NCBI RefSeq assembly: GCF_001439785.1
Contig: NZ_JYLI01000020.1
Span: forward strand, 1 to 64,000
DNA from: Pseudomonas poae
Lineage (GTDB): Bacteria; Pseudomonadota; Gammaproteobacteria; Pseudomonadales; Pseudomonadaceae
Reading direction: 5' to 3'
Length of the DNA stretch: 64,000 nt
Part shown: positions 44,969-52,257 of the stretch, in pieces
How positions within the stretch are numbered: the first letter of the stretch is position 1
Layout of the letters: the number at the start of each line of letters is the position of its first letter
Notes under the pieces: model-generated
The model's input: the letters and a program-made list of their open reading frames with translations, nothing else
What the model was told of the DNA's origin: nothing
The model's database searches: none
Made by a program: the position numbers and the translations under genes

Positions 44969-45778
44969 TCAGTCGAGTGTGTCGCTGCTGACATGCCATT
45001 TGTCGAGCAATTGCACATAGCTGCCGTCGCTGCGCATGTCGCTGATGATCTGCTGCACGGCGGCGGTCAGTTGCGGGTCGTCCTTGCGCATGCCCAGGCC
45101 GGTGAGGATTCGGCTGAAGGCCGGCACGCCTTCCTGGAACAGTTCCGGGGCCATCGCCGCGTAGTAACCGGCGGTTTCCACGGTGGTGCCATAGGCGTCG
45201 ACCTGGCTGATGCGCAGCGCCTGGAAGGCATCGGTGTCGGTGTTGTAGACCACCAGTTTCATCGGTGGCTTGCCGGTCTTGGCCAGGCTTTCGTTCTGCG
45301 CGTCGAGCAGGGTCTTGATCGTGGAGCCGTTGAGCACGGCGACCTTGTGCCCGGACAGATCATCCAGGGTCTGGATGCCTTTGGGATTGCCCTTGGGGAC
45401 CACCACCGACTGGCTGGAATACATGTAGTTGACGATGTCGATCACCTGGCGGCGCTCGGGTTTGTCGAACAACTGGTCGACGATCATGTCGCACTGCTGG
45501 GCAAGCAGCGCTGGCACCAGGCCGGAAAACGGAATGACCCGCCATTGCACGGTTTTATTGCCCAGGCGCTTGGCGATTTCCAGGCCCAGGTCGACGGTGA
45601 GCCCGCGTGGTTTCTGGGATTCGTCGAAGGACACCAGGGGCGGAGAATCCATGCCCGAGCAGTAGGTGAGTTTGTCGACGCTCTTCAAGCGCTCAGGCAC
45701 CTGGGCTGCAGCGCAGGCCCACTGTGTGCAGAGCCCCAGGGTGACAGCCACCAGCAAGGCGCGGTGTTGTTTATGCAT
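44969..45778 (-). CDS. Amino-acid ABC transporter substrate-binding protein
   Basis: This 269-aa protein has a signal peptide (MHKQHRALLVAVTLGLCTQW-ACAAA) and a SBP_bac_3 fold: LTYCSGMDSPPLVSFDES, GLTVDLGLEIAKRLG, VIPFSGLVPALLAQQCDMIV. It captures the ligand in the periplasm. The ATG at 45778 is preferred over an in-frame codon 14 residues earlier because it starts the signal peptide and follows GGAGTG. A short hairpin (45833-45850) separates it from the GntR gene. Confidence 0.9.
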   Translation of the reverse strand: MHKQHRALLVAVTLGLCTQWACAAAQVPERLKSVDKLTYCSGMDSPPLVSFDESQKPRGLTVDLGLEIAKRLGNKTVQWRVIPFSGLVPALLAQQCDMIVDQLFDKPERRQVIDIVNYMYSSQSVVVPKGNPKGIQTLDDLSGHKVAVLNGSTIKTLLDAQNESLAKTGKPPMKLVVYNTDTDAFQALRISQVDAYGTTVETAGYYAAMAPELFQEGVPAFSRILTGLGMRKDDPQLTAAVQQIISDMRSDGSYVQLLDKWHVSSDTLD

Positions 45779-45854
45779 GACCAGACACTCCACTTCGTTG
45801 AAGAAAGGGGCAGGAAGCAACGTTTAAACGTGGGCGGGTTCGGACCCGCCTCTG

Positions 45855-46523
45855 TTATTTTTCCAATTGCAGAAATTGAATCAGCAGCGGCACGGTGCTT
45901 TCGATGTGTTCGCGCACCACGGCTTCGGCGAGGGCGGCGTCACCGACGCGAATCGCGTCAAGAATCACCGCGTGTTCCTGGCGCGCGCTGAGGGGTTTTT
46001 CGCTGTGATGCAGCCACAAGCGCATGGGCGCTTCCACCAGCGAATACAACGCCGAAATCTGCTTCATCAAGCGCGGCCGGCCGCTGAGCCCGCACAGGTA
46101 TTCGTGAAAGGCACGGTGGCAACGTACCCACGCGGCGCTCTCATCGCGGTAGTCATCCATCTCGTCCAGCAGCCGCTCCAGCGCCGCCATCTGGCGCTCA
46201 CCGATGCGGCTGACCGCGACGCGCACCGCCAGGCCCTCAAGAGCGCTGCGCATCTCGAACACCTCATGCAGCTCATTGATATCCAGGCCGCTGACGATGG
46301 CACCGCGATTGGGCCGCAGCGTCACCAGGCCCTGGGCATCCAGACGGCGGAATGCTTCGCGCACCGGCATGCGGCTCATGCCGATCTCGCCGGCGATATC
46401 CTCGGCAATCAGGCGATCACCTTTGCGTAAACGACCGCCGCAGATGGCGTCGAGAAGAAAGTTGTAGGCCTCCTCTTCGGCAGTGAGAGGCTGGCGATCA
46501 CCATAAGCGGGGGCAAATTGCAT
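45855..46523 (-). CDS. GntR-family regulator, FCD subfamily
   Basis: This 222-aa protein has an N-terminal winged HTH (FLLDAICGGRLRKGDRLIAE, then IGMSRMPVREAFRRLDAQGL) and an all-helical FCD ligand domain with metal-type residues (VRCHRAFHEYL, and REHIEST near the end). It heads the transporter/GGT operon on the same strand, 76 bp before the binding-protein gene, and probably represses it in response to a small acid or amino acid. Confidence 0.9.
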   Translation of the reverse strand: MQFAPAYGDRQPLTAEEEAYNFLLDAICGGRLRKGDRLIAEDIAGEIGMSRMPVREAFRRLDAQGLVTLRPNRGAIVSGLDINELHEVFEMRSALEGLAVRVAVSRIGERQMAALERLLDEMDDYRDESAAWVRCHRAFHEYLCGLSGRPRLMKQISALYSLVEAPMRLWLHHSEKPLSARQEHAVILDAIRVGDAALAEAVVREHIESTVPLLIQFLQLEK

Positions 46524-47094
46524 TGGCAGCCTCTTTGTATTTTTGTATCCAATTATCCATGGATGCAGCAGAGCACAGTGCGTGCCAATAATAGCGTTGC
46601 TGGGTTAACTGACTGATTTGGATGCGTTCTTCGGTTTCATACCCGGAGCGCTGGCCCAGGCGGATAGGGCCATGTGCTACCAAAAGGCACAGCGACGCCC
46701 TGCTTCTGTGCACATCAAACACGCTGTGGTTGGCGTAATGCCCGGCGATAGGCCACGGGTGGCACCCTCGCAGGGTCGAGCTGATCAGTCGTCGAGGTCA
46801 GCGAAACCCACGCTACAACCCTGTTTACTGGATACCTTTCTCGGCGCTCTTATAGCAACTAAGCGAAGCGGCAGCGCATGCCATTAATTCAATATCAAAT
46901 TTTGGCTAACCGCTAATAAAACTTATACGAAGCGGCGCGCACAGCGAACAACGTGTACAAGTATTTTCACCAAACTACCGTTCATCGCCATACCGAAAAA
47001 TTTTCAAAACATTCGCCGTTTCCGACGTATCGGAATCTATGTCCGGTGCATAAACGGATAACTAGCGAAACGACATTTTACTTGGAGAATTACT
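46524..47094. promoter_or_regulatory. Gene-free spacer with GntR-operator candidate
   Basis: Just upstream of gntR lies an AT-rich segment with a perfect palindrome atccatggat (46555-46564) next to ttttgtatccaattatcc, the kind of site FCD regulators use for autoregulation. The rest up to the KGG gene shows no gene; it should carry the promoter of the KGG gene, but no clear boxes were recognised. TTGGAG precedes the KGG start. Confidence 0.35.
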
Positions 47095-47274
47095 ATGACC
47101 ACGAGTAATAAAAATCCCGGCAACTTCGCCAACGATCATCAGAAAGCATCGGAGGCGGGAAAGAAAGGTGGGCAGGCGTCCGGCGGCAACTTTGCCAATG
47201 ACCGTGAAAAAGCATCGGAAGCTGGCCGTAAAGGTGGCCAGAACAGCCACGGTGGTGGCCGCAAGTCTCAATAG
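47095..47274 (+). CDS. KGG-domain small stress protein (two repeats)
   Basis: This 59-aa hydrophilic protein is too short for many gene callers. It reads MTTSNKNPGNFANDHQKASE, then two KGG motifs (AGKKGGQASGGNFAND and AGRKGGQNSHGGGRKSQ). KGG proteins (YciG/Con-10-like) are glycine-rich, probably disordered, and made in stationary phase or stress in enterics and pseudomonads. GGAG lies upstream. Its C-terminal ~25 residues are nearly identical to those of the larger KGG protein at 47608. Confidence 0.85.
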   Translation: MTTSNKNPGNFANDHQKASEAGKKGGQASGGNFANDREKASEAGRKGGQNSHGGGRKSQ

Positions 47275-47607
47275 CGAATGAAGTTGGGGGCGGCATCGCT
47301 GCCCCTTCCTTATTACCAAGAGGCATTAATCATGCGCGCGTCAACTGTTTACTCGCGACACGAGCGGCATCGCGAACCCCGTGCCAATGTGCAAACGCAC
47401 ACTGATATAAACAAACGCTTTAATACAGAAACATGCTTTGAACGTCAGCCAGTCGCGGAGTACGCCGACGCCACTCTTGGCGCATCGCTAACGCCACCGC
47501 TGTGTGAAAGGCACTTATAAGTAAGTGAGCACATCCTCCTGATGTGTAAGTGCCGTGCAGATCGAAATAAACGTTGCACAACCGACATAACGAAGAGGTA
47601 ACCGAAC
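47275..47607. other. Spacer between KGG genes
   Basis: This 333-bp stretch has one small open frame from ATG 47332 to 47520 (MRASTVYSRHERHREPRANV...) with no recognised family and no strong ribosome site. A GAGG sequence near 47592 precedes the next KGG gene. Nothing else is recognised. Confidence 0.35.
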
Positions 47608-47958
47608 ATGAGCAATCAAGACAAGCAAGGCCAGATGAGCGTCAATGAAGCGGGCAAGAAAGGCGGCGAAGCCACTTCTGCCTCCCATGACAAAGAGTTC
47701 TATCAGGAGATAGGCAGCAAGGGGGGTCAGAACAGCGGCGGGAATTTCAAGAACGATCCCGAGCGCGCCGCCGAAGCCGGCAGCAAAGGGGGCCAGAACA
47801 GCGGCGGCAACTTCAAGAACGATCCCGAGCGCGCCGCCGAGGCCGGGAGCAAAGGGGGCCACAACAGTGGCGGCAACTTCGCCAATGACCGTGAAAAAGC
47901 CTCCGAAGCGGGCCGCAAAGGCGGTGAAAACAGCCATGGCGGCGGTCGCAACAGTTGA
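47608..47958 (+). CDS. KGG-repeat stress protein (five motifs)
   Basis: This 116-aa glycine- and charge-rich protein has KGG motifs at residues 18-20, 38-40, 60-62, 82-84 and 104-106. Residues 36-101 are three tandem 22-residue units (GSKGGQNSGGNFKNDPERAA plus EA). There is no fold or enzyme motif; KGG proteins are linked to general stress and desiccation responses. GAGG lies upstream. A strong terminator follows at 47970-47994, then a ClpP-like gene. Confidence 0.88.
   Translation: MSNQDKQGQMSVNEAGKKGGEATSASHDKEFYQEIGSKGGQNSGGNFKNDPERAAEAGSKGGQNSGGNFKNDPERAAEAGSKGGHNSGGNFANDREKASEAGRKGGENSHGGGRNS
47713..47910 (+). repeat. Three tandem 66-bp units inside the KGG gene
   Basis: Units at 47713-47778, 47779-47844 and 47845-47910 each encode 22 residues. 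Units 1 and 2 are almost identical in DNA; unit 3 has diverged toward the small KGG gene (NFANDREKASEA). The pattern fits recent unit duplication in-frame. Confidence 0.85.
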
Positions 47959-47969
47959 CGCGCCTGACG

Positions 47970-47994
47970 CAGGGGAGCCCAGCTCCCCTGTTTT
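47970..47994 (+). terminator. Rho-independent terminator after the KGG gene
   Basis: A perfect 9-bp stem (caggggagc / gctcccctg) with a 3-nt loop is followed by TTTT. It lies 12 bp after the KGG stop and 18 bp before the ClpP-like start, so it could reduce read-through into that gene. Confidence 0.75.
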
Positions 47995-48011
47995 GATCGA
48001 AGAGGGACACC

Positions 48012-48563
48012 ATGCCGGTACACATCATCAATTTCACTGCGCCGATTACCGCATCGACCTGCAGCCAACTGATCGAAAAAGCCTCCCTGGCCGTGCAGGC
48101 CCAGGCCTCGCGCCTGGTGCTGAACATGGCGACCATGGGCGGTGAATGCAGCTACGGCTTCACGATGTACAACTTCCTGCTGTCTTTGCCCATTCCGGTG
48201 CATACCCATAACCTGGGCACCGTAGAGTCGATGGGCAATATCATTTTTCTCGCCGGTGAACGCAGGACCGCGTGCACCCACAGCAAATTCCTGTTCCACC
48301 CGTTTCACTGGCATGTGCAAGGCGCCGTGGACCATTCGCGCATGTCCGAATACGCGATGAGCCTGGACTATGATTTGCAACTGTACGTACGCATCGTGGC
48401 CGAACGCACCCAGAACGCGCTTGAGCCACTGGACACCGAAAAGCACCTGATCGCCGCGCCGCGTATTCTCGACCCGCAACAGGCCATGACCAGCGGGCTG
48501 ATACAGGGGATCGAGGCGCCGGTGATCCAGACGGAGTGTGTGAGCAGCTTCATTCACAGTTAG
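48012..48563 (+). CDS. ClpP-like serine protease subunit
   Basis: This 183-aa ClpP-fold protein has the Ser in TVESMGNIIFLAG (family G-x-x-(A)SMG) and the His in SKFLFHPFHWH. The usual strong oxyanion GG segment appears as NMATMGGECSYGF. It is divergent from housekeeping ClpP, which is more conserved and sits beside clpX; this is an accessory paralogue of the ClpP/crotonase-like type. The ATG has GAGGGA upstream. It lies between stress-protein genes. Confidence 0.78.
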   Translation: MPVHIINFTAPITASTCSQLIEKASLAVQAQASRLVLNMATMGGECSYGFTMYNFLLSLPIPVHTHNLGTVESMGNIIFLAGERRTACTHSKFLFHPFHWHVQGAVDHSRMSEYAMSLDYDLQLYVRIVAERTQNALEPLDTEKHLIAAPRILDPQQAMTSGLIQGIEAPVIQTECVSSFIHS

Positions 48564-48706
48564 TCTGTGTTGCGTGCCAACGCGCGCTGCAATAGTGGCA
48601 CTAAAATATCAACTAAGCGCTCGTTTGAATTTCTCTCGTTTTTGCGCTTGAAAACGTCCACGTCTTCCTTGATTGTGAGTGTGCATTCATTCAAGGAGGA
48701 ACCGTG

Positions 48707-48916
48707 ATGCCCGAGTTACAAGCGAACCGCTGCTGCGTTAATTGCAAACAACCCTACACACCGGCTGCCGAAGAGCCGACCTATCTGGTGTCCACGGCGG
48801 CGGATTTGCTGTGTTCCAAGTGCAGGCAGGCTTATTTAAACGATGTGCTGACTCATGCACTTCAGCGCAGCGTTCAAAAGTTATGTTTGTTGCAGGAGCG
48901 CCGAAGAAAACAGTAG
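48707..48916 (+). CDS. Small putative zinc-binding protein
   Basis: This 69-aa protein has two CxxC pairs (CCVNCKQPY and LLCSKCRQAY) spaced to bind one zinc ion, followed by a basic helix (THALQRSVQKLCLLQERRRK). AAGGAGG sits ideally before the ATG at 48707; a GTG one codon earlier is less likely. The function is unknown. Confidence 0.7.
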   Translation: MPELQANRCCVNCKQPYTPAAEEPTYLVSTAADLLCSKCRQAYLNDVLTHALQRSVQKLCLLQERRRKQ

Positions 48917-48937
48917 TGCTTATTGACAATACCGCCC

Positions 48938-49207
48938 TTAATCAGGCGGTGGCGGCACGTAGGGTTTTGCAATAAACGGAACACTGCTTGAAGGACGCCA
49001 ACGGACCTTCTCAAGGCCATAACGCTCCGCCAGGGGTTTGCTGATCCGTTTGATTTTCTCATTGCGCGAGCGTGGAATAATACCAATTCCCGCGTCACAA
49101 CATGCCCAATGCCAAGCCTCGGCATTATTCATGACTTCTGCCCTTATAATGAACGATTTAGGCTGTTGATGAAGTTCGTACTCGATGATGTATAGGGAAT
49201 TTTTCAT
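48938..49207 (-). CDS. Small conserved Pseudomonas protein (DUF6555-like)
   Basis: This 89-aa soluble protein reads YIIEYELHQQPKSFIIRAEV, then MNNAEAWHWACCDAGIGIIP. It resembles a small family I know from Pseudomonas genomes, for which I believe DUF6555 is the label, though that is from memory. The fold looks like a small beta-alpha domain. It ends facing the zinc-protein gene. No function is known. Confidence 0.65.
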   Translation of the reverse strand: MKNSLYIIEYELHQQPKSFIIRAEVMNNAEAWHWACCDAGIGIIPRSRNEKIKRISKPLAERYGLEKVRWRPSSSVPFIAKPYVPPPPD

Positions 49208-49422
49208 GGCGACTCCGTCTGTTACTTTTTTGTTACTCGCCCAGATCGAAGGTTCAGATTTTTTTCCTATACATTAATCAACGCCATGTACAACGAGTTA
49301 CTTATCTTCTCGCTTACAACCATTCGTCGGCAACCTGCAATAAACAATAAACCGGGACAGCCTCTTTCAACTCTTAATACAGAGCCTGTTCACTCAATTG
49401 GCTCTTGGTAAAACTCCTGTTT

Positions 49423-49448
49423 GCCCGTACCTGGTACGGGCTTTTTTT
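49423..49448 (+). terminator. Strong intrinsic terminator with no upstream gene (possible sRNA end)
   Basis: A perfect stem gcccgtac-ctg-gtacgggc is followed by seven T residues on the + strand. No + strand ORF ends upstream: the nearest, at 48916, lies beyond an oppositely oriented gene. A second small stem (gagcc...ggctc, 49382-49406) precedes it. A short RNA starting about 49340-49380 would explain it; the promoter is not clear. The rest of 49208-49422 holds nothing else. Confidence 0.6.
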
Positions 49449-49505
49449 AAGTTGCCCCCGCCACAGCATTCGGCCTGGCGGCACGCCGCCAATGAGCCTG
49501 GGGGA

Positions 49506-51080
49506 TCAGTGGGCACGCCGGGAATCGAGCATCTCGCGGATTTTCCTTGGCAAGTCCGGGGGCTGATACGGCTTGGCCAGCAGCTCGAACTCATGCACCT
49601 GTATATCCGCGCGCTCCAGCGAGTCTTTCGCGTAGCCCGTGGTCAGGAGCACTTGGGTGTGCGGGTACCGCCGGGACACCTCACACGCGAGTGCCGCACC
49701 GTTCATGGCGCCCGGCATGATCAGATCACTGAACACCAGGTCGTAGCGGGCGTTCTCCAGCATCGCCAGCGCCTGCTCGGCATGCGTCGCGGTCGCGGTC
49801 CGGTAGCCATAGTCAGCCAGTATCATCTGGGCCAGCTCGGCCACTTCGGGTCGGTCCTCCACGATCAGGATACGCTCGCTGCCGCGCAGTGAGGTGGCAT
49901 CGGACGGCGGTGGCTCGACCCAGGGCTGGCTGTCGTCGGCCGGGAAGTAGAGGCGTATCGTCGTCCCGACGCCTGGGGACGAACGGACCCGGGCAGTCCC
50001 GCCCGATTGCTTGACGAACCCGTACACCATCGAGAGCCCCAGCCCCGAACCCTTGCCCTCCTCCTTGGTGGTGAAAAACGGCTCAATGACCTTTTCCTGG
50101 ATGTCCGGGGCGATGCCGCTGCCATTATCGGTCACCGAGAGGCTGACGTAGCGTCCCTCAGGCACGCCATTTCCGGGAGACTCGACGTTGCACGTCTCGA
50201 CGGTGACCTTCGGATCGACGCAGCCCTCCAGCGCATCCAGGGCGTTCGACAACAGGTGCTGCACCGCCAGTTCTGCCTGAGCCGGGTCGATGCGGCAGTT
50301 CCAAAGGTCTGGCGCGAGGTCCATCTGTACATTGCCATCGTGCTCGACACGGCGCATGAAATCGGGCCGAGTGAGCAGACCGTTCAGATTGATCACGCGA
50401 CTGTCGAGCCGCTGTTTTCGCGAAAATGCCAGCAACTGTTGCGTCAATGTCTGCGCCTTCTCCGCTGCCGTCCTGGCGCGAGCGGCGCTCTTGAAGATGC
50501 GCTGCAGATCGCCGTCCGGGCGCTTCGCGCTCTGCTGGATCACGTCGAGATAGCCGAACATCACCTGCAGCAGGTTATTGAAATCGTGGGCAATGCCGCC
50601 GGTCAGTTGTCCCAACGCTTCCATGTCCTGGGCGCTGCGCAGCCGCTGCTCGGCATCATGGCGGCGGCTCACGTCCAGCTGCGAGGCGAAGAAGTACACC
50701 AATTGCCCCGCCTCGTTGAACAGCGGCGCGATAAAGATTTCGTTCCAGAACGTCGAGCCGTCCTTACGGTAATTGAGCACTTCCACACACACTTCATGGT
50801 GGCGCTCGATCGCCTGTTGCGCTTGCGCAAGAGCGCACTTGTCGGTTTCCGGGCCCTGCAGGAATCTGCAGTTGCGGCCGATGATTTCGTCCTGTTCAAA
50901 ACCGGTCAGGTCCACGAAGGCCTGGTTGGCAAAAATGATCGGATTGTCGTGTTGTGCGGGGTCAGTCACGATCATCGCGCTGTGGCTGGCTTCCATGGCT
51001 GCCAGGAAGAGGTCTTTGCGGTTGGAGGACAGCGTCGCCATATCGGCACTTTCAACCACGGGCTTGTTCTTTTGTGCCAA
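49506..51080 (-). CDS. LOV-domain hybrid histidine kinase (blue-light sensor)
   Basis: This 524-aa soluble protein has an N-terminal LOV/PAS domain (~25-145) with the photoactive motif GRNCRFLQG (Cys71), which forms the light-driven flavin adduct. A HisKA helix follows (GQLTGGIAHDFNNLLQVM, His165), then HATPase boxes (LLSNALDALEG, DNGSGIAPDI, GKGSGLGLSMVYGF) and a receiver domain (ILIVEDRPEVAEL, phospho-Asp in FSDLIMPG) near 405-520. The start is a TTG with GGAGGTG 4 nt upstream. Light-dependent control of lifestyle or stress is likely. It lies downstream of manganese catalase on the same strand. Confidence 0.9.
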   Translation of the reverse strand: MAQKNKPVVESADMATLSSNRKDLFLAAMEASHSAMIVTDPAQHDNPIIFANQAFVDLTGFEQDEIIGRNCRFLQGPETDKCALAQAQQAIERHHEVCVEVLNYRKDGSTFWNEIFIAPLFNEAGQLVYFFASQLDVSRRHDAEQRLRSAQDMEALGQLTGGIAHDFNNLLQVMFGYLDVIQQSAKRPDGDLQRIFKSAARARTAAEKAQTLTQQLLAFSRKQRLDSRVINLNGLLTRPDFMRRVEHDGNVQMDLAPDLWNCRIDPAQAELAVQHLLSNALDALEGCVDPKVTVETCNVESPGNGVPEGRYVSLSVTDNGSGIAPDIQEKVIEPFFTTKEEGKGSGLGLSMVYGFVKQSGGTARVRSSPGVGTTIRLYFPADDSQPWVEPPPSDATSLRGSERILIVEDRPEVAELAQMILADYGYRTATATHAEQALAMLENARYDLVFSDLIMPGAMNGAALACEVSRRYPHTQVLLTTGYAKDSLERADIQVHEFELLAKPYQPPDLPRKIREMLDSRRAH

Positions 51081-51144
51081 GGTTCACCTCCGGGAGAATG
51101 GTGCGTTTTTCATGGACCGTGAAAACGCCGCGGAGTGCGACCCT

Positions 51145-51194
51145 GTGCTGCGCTCGCGCGCAGAGCGCAGCACCGCACGCCGCCAGGCGTGCGG
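51145..51194 (-). terminator. Two back-to-back perfect hairpins between catalase and LOV-kinase genes
   Basis: The segment holds an 11-bp perfect stem with a 7-nt loop (51145-51173) directly joined to a 9-bp perfect stem with a 4-nt loop (51173-51194, ccgcacgcc-gcca-ggcgtgcgg). It lies 11 bp after the manganese catalase stop on the minus strand. Without a T-run it may act as a Rho-linked terminator, mRNA stabiliser or attenuator rather than a classical terminator. Confidence 0.5.
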
Positions 51195-51204
51195 TTGCTC
51201 CAGG

Positions 51205-52089
51205 TCAGAGATCTGGCTTGGGCTGCAGCCCCGACCCCAGGTCAGCGCCGGTCATCGGGTCGCTGGAAGGATCCGAGAGTGTGCGAATTTTCATCGCATC
51301 CAATTGCGCCTCGTCGCTGGCGTCCAACTGCACGCTGGCGGTGCCGTCGCCGCCATCGACCGCCGGTTGCGGGTCCTCGACGAACGTCCATTCCTCACCC
51401 TGATTCCACGGGCCGCGCACATCCTGCGCGCCTTGCGACATGTTGAAGTACACCTGAGTGAACTCAGGCATGCCTGGCAACTTGCCTTGAGGGAAGTTGG
51501 GCTGAATGGCATGCAGGGCCTTTTCGAAGGACAGTTGATGCGCAATTTCCCGCGTCATCAAAAAGCCCAGCGCGTCCTTGACGCCAGGATCGTCCGTGAC
51601 GTTCATCAAACGCTCATAAACAATCTTGGCGCGGGCTTCGGCCGCGATATTGGAGCGCATGTCGGCGGTCGGCTCGCCAATCGTGTCGATGTAGGCCGCG
51701 GTCCACGGCACGCCAGCGGAGTTGGTCAACGGCGAACCGGCGCCATACAACAGGCTGGTGATATGGGAGTCATTGCCGGCGCCGTTGAGTGAGCGATACA
51801 GCTCGCCCTCCTCCTCCACGCCTTCGGCCATGCGGCCCTTGGCGCCCTTGTTGAGCATCACGATGATCGATCCGACGATCTCCAGGTGGCTGAGCTCTTC
51901 GGTGGCGATGTCCATCAGCAGATCCTTGCGCCCCGGATCGTCCTCGGCCAACGCCTGGGTGAAATAGCGGGACGCAGCCGCCAATTCACCCTGGGCACCA
52001 CCAAACTGTTCGAGCAACAGGTTCGCCAGGCCCGGATTGGGCTCGGCCACACGTACCGTGTATTGAAGTCGTTTGTTATGTAGAAACAT
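51205..52089 (-). CDS. Manganese catalase (non-heme)
   Basis: This 294-aa four-helix-bundle enzyme has dimanganese-site helices EQFGGAQGELAAASRYFTQ, TEELSHLEIVGS, EARAKIVYERL and REIAHQLSFEKAL. It disproportionates hydrogen peroxide. The true start is the ATG at 52089, with GAGGAG upstream; a longer frame adds 36 unrelated residues. The C-terminal ~45 residues are acidic and low-complexity. Neighbouring KGG proteins and the light-sensing kinase suggest a stress or stationary-phase role. Confidence 0.92.
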   Translation of the reverse strand: MFLHNKRLQYTVRVAEPNPGLANLLLEQFGGAQGELAAASRYFTQALAEDDPGRKDLLMDIATEELSHLEIVGSIIVMLNKGAKGRMAEGVEEEGELYRSLNGAGNDSHITSLLYGAGSPLTNSAGVPWTAAYIDTIGEPTADMRSNIAAEARAKIVYERLMNVTDDPGVKDALGFLMTREIAHQLSFEKALHAIQPNFPQGKLPGMPEFTQVYFNMSQGAQDVRGPWNQGEEWTFVEDPQPAVDGGDGTASVQLDASDEAQLDAMKIRTLSDPSSDPMTGADLGSGLQPKPDL

Positions 52090-52257
52090 GAACAATCTCC
52101 TCAGGCTTACTGAAAGTGACGGCATTCTGGAATGCGCGCCTACCTTCATGTGAAGCATCGGGAGAGGGCAAAATTTCAAAACAAACCTGAGTCTCACGAC
52201 CAGCGGTTAAGCCCGCCGTAACAAGCGAAACGGCGGCTACAGGGCCTGGCGCGGCGG

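Noticed and set aside
44927..45991. 354-codon open frame on the + strand
   Set aside because: It is antisense to the ABC binding protein and part of the GntR gene; no recognisable protein.
47727..48557. 276-codon open frame on the minus strand
   Set aside because: It is antisense to the KGG gene and ClpP-like gene; the repeat composition of the KGG gene creates the frame.
50007..51122. 371-codon open frame on the + strand
   Set aside because: It mirrors the LOV histidine kinase, whose domains are all clear on the minus strand.
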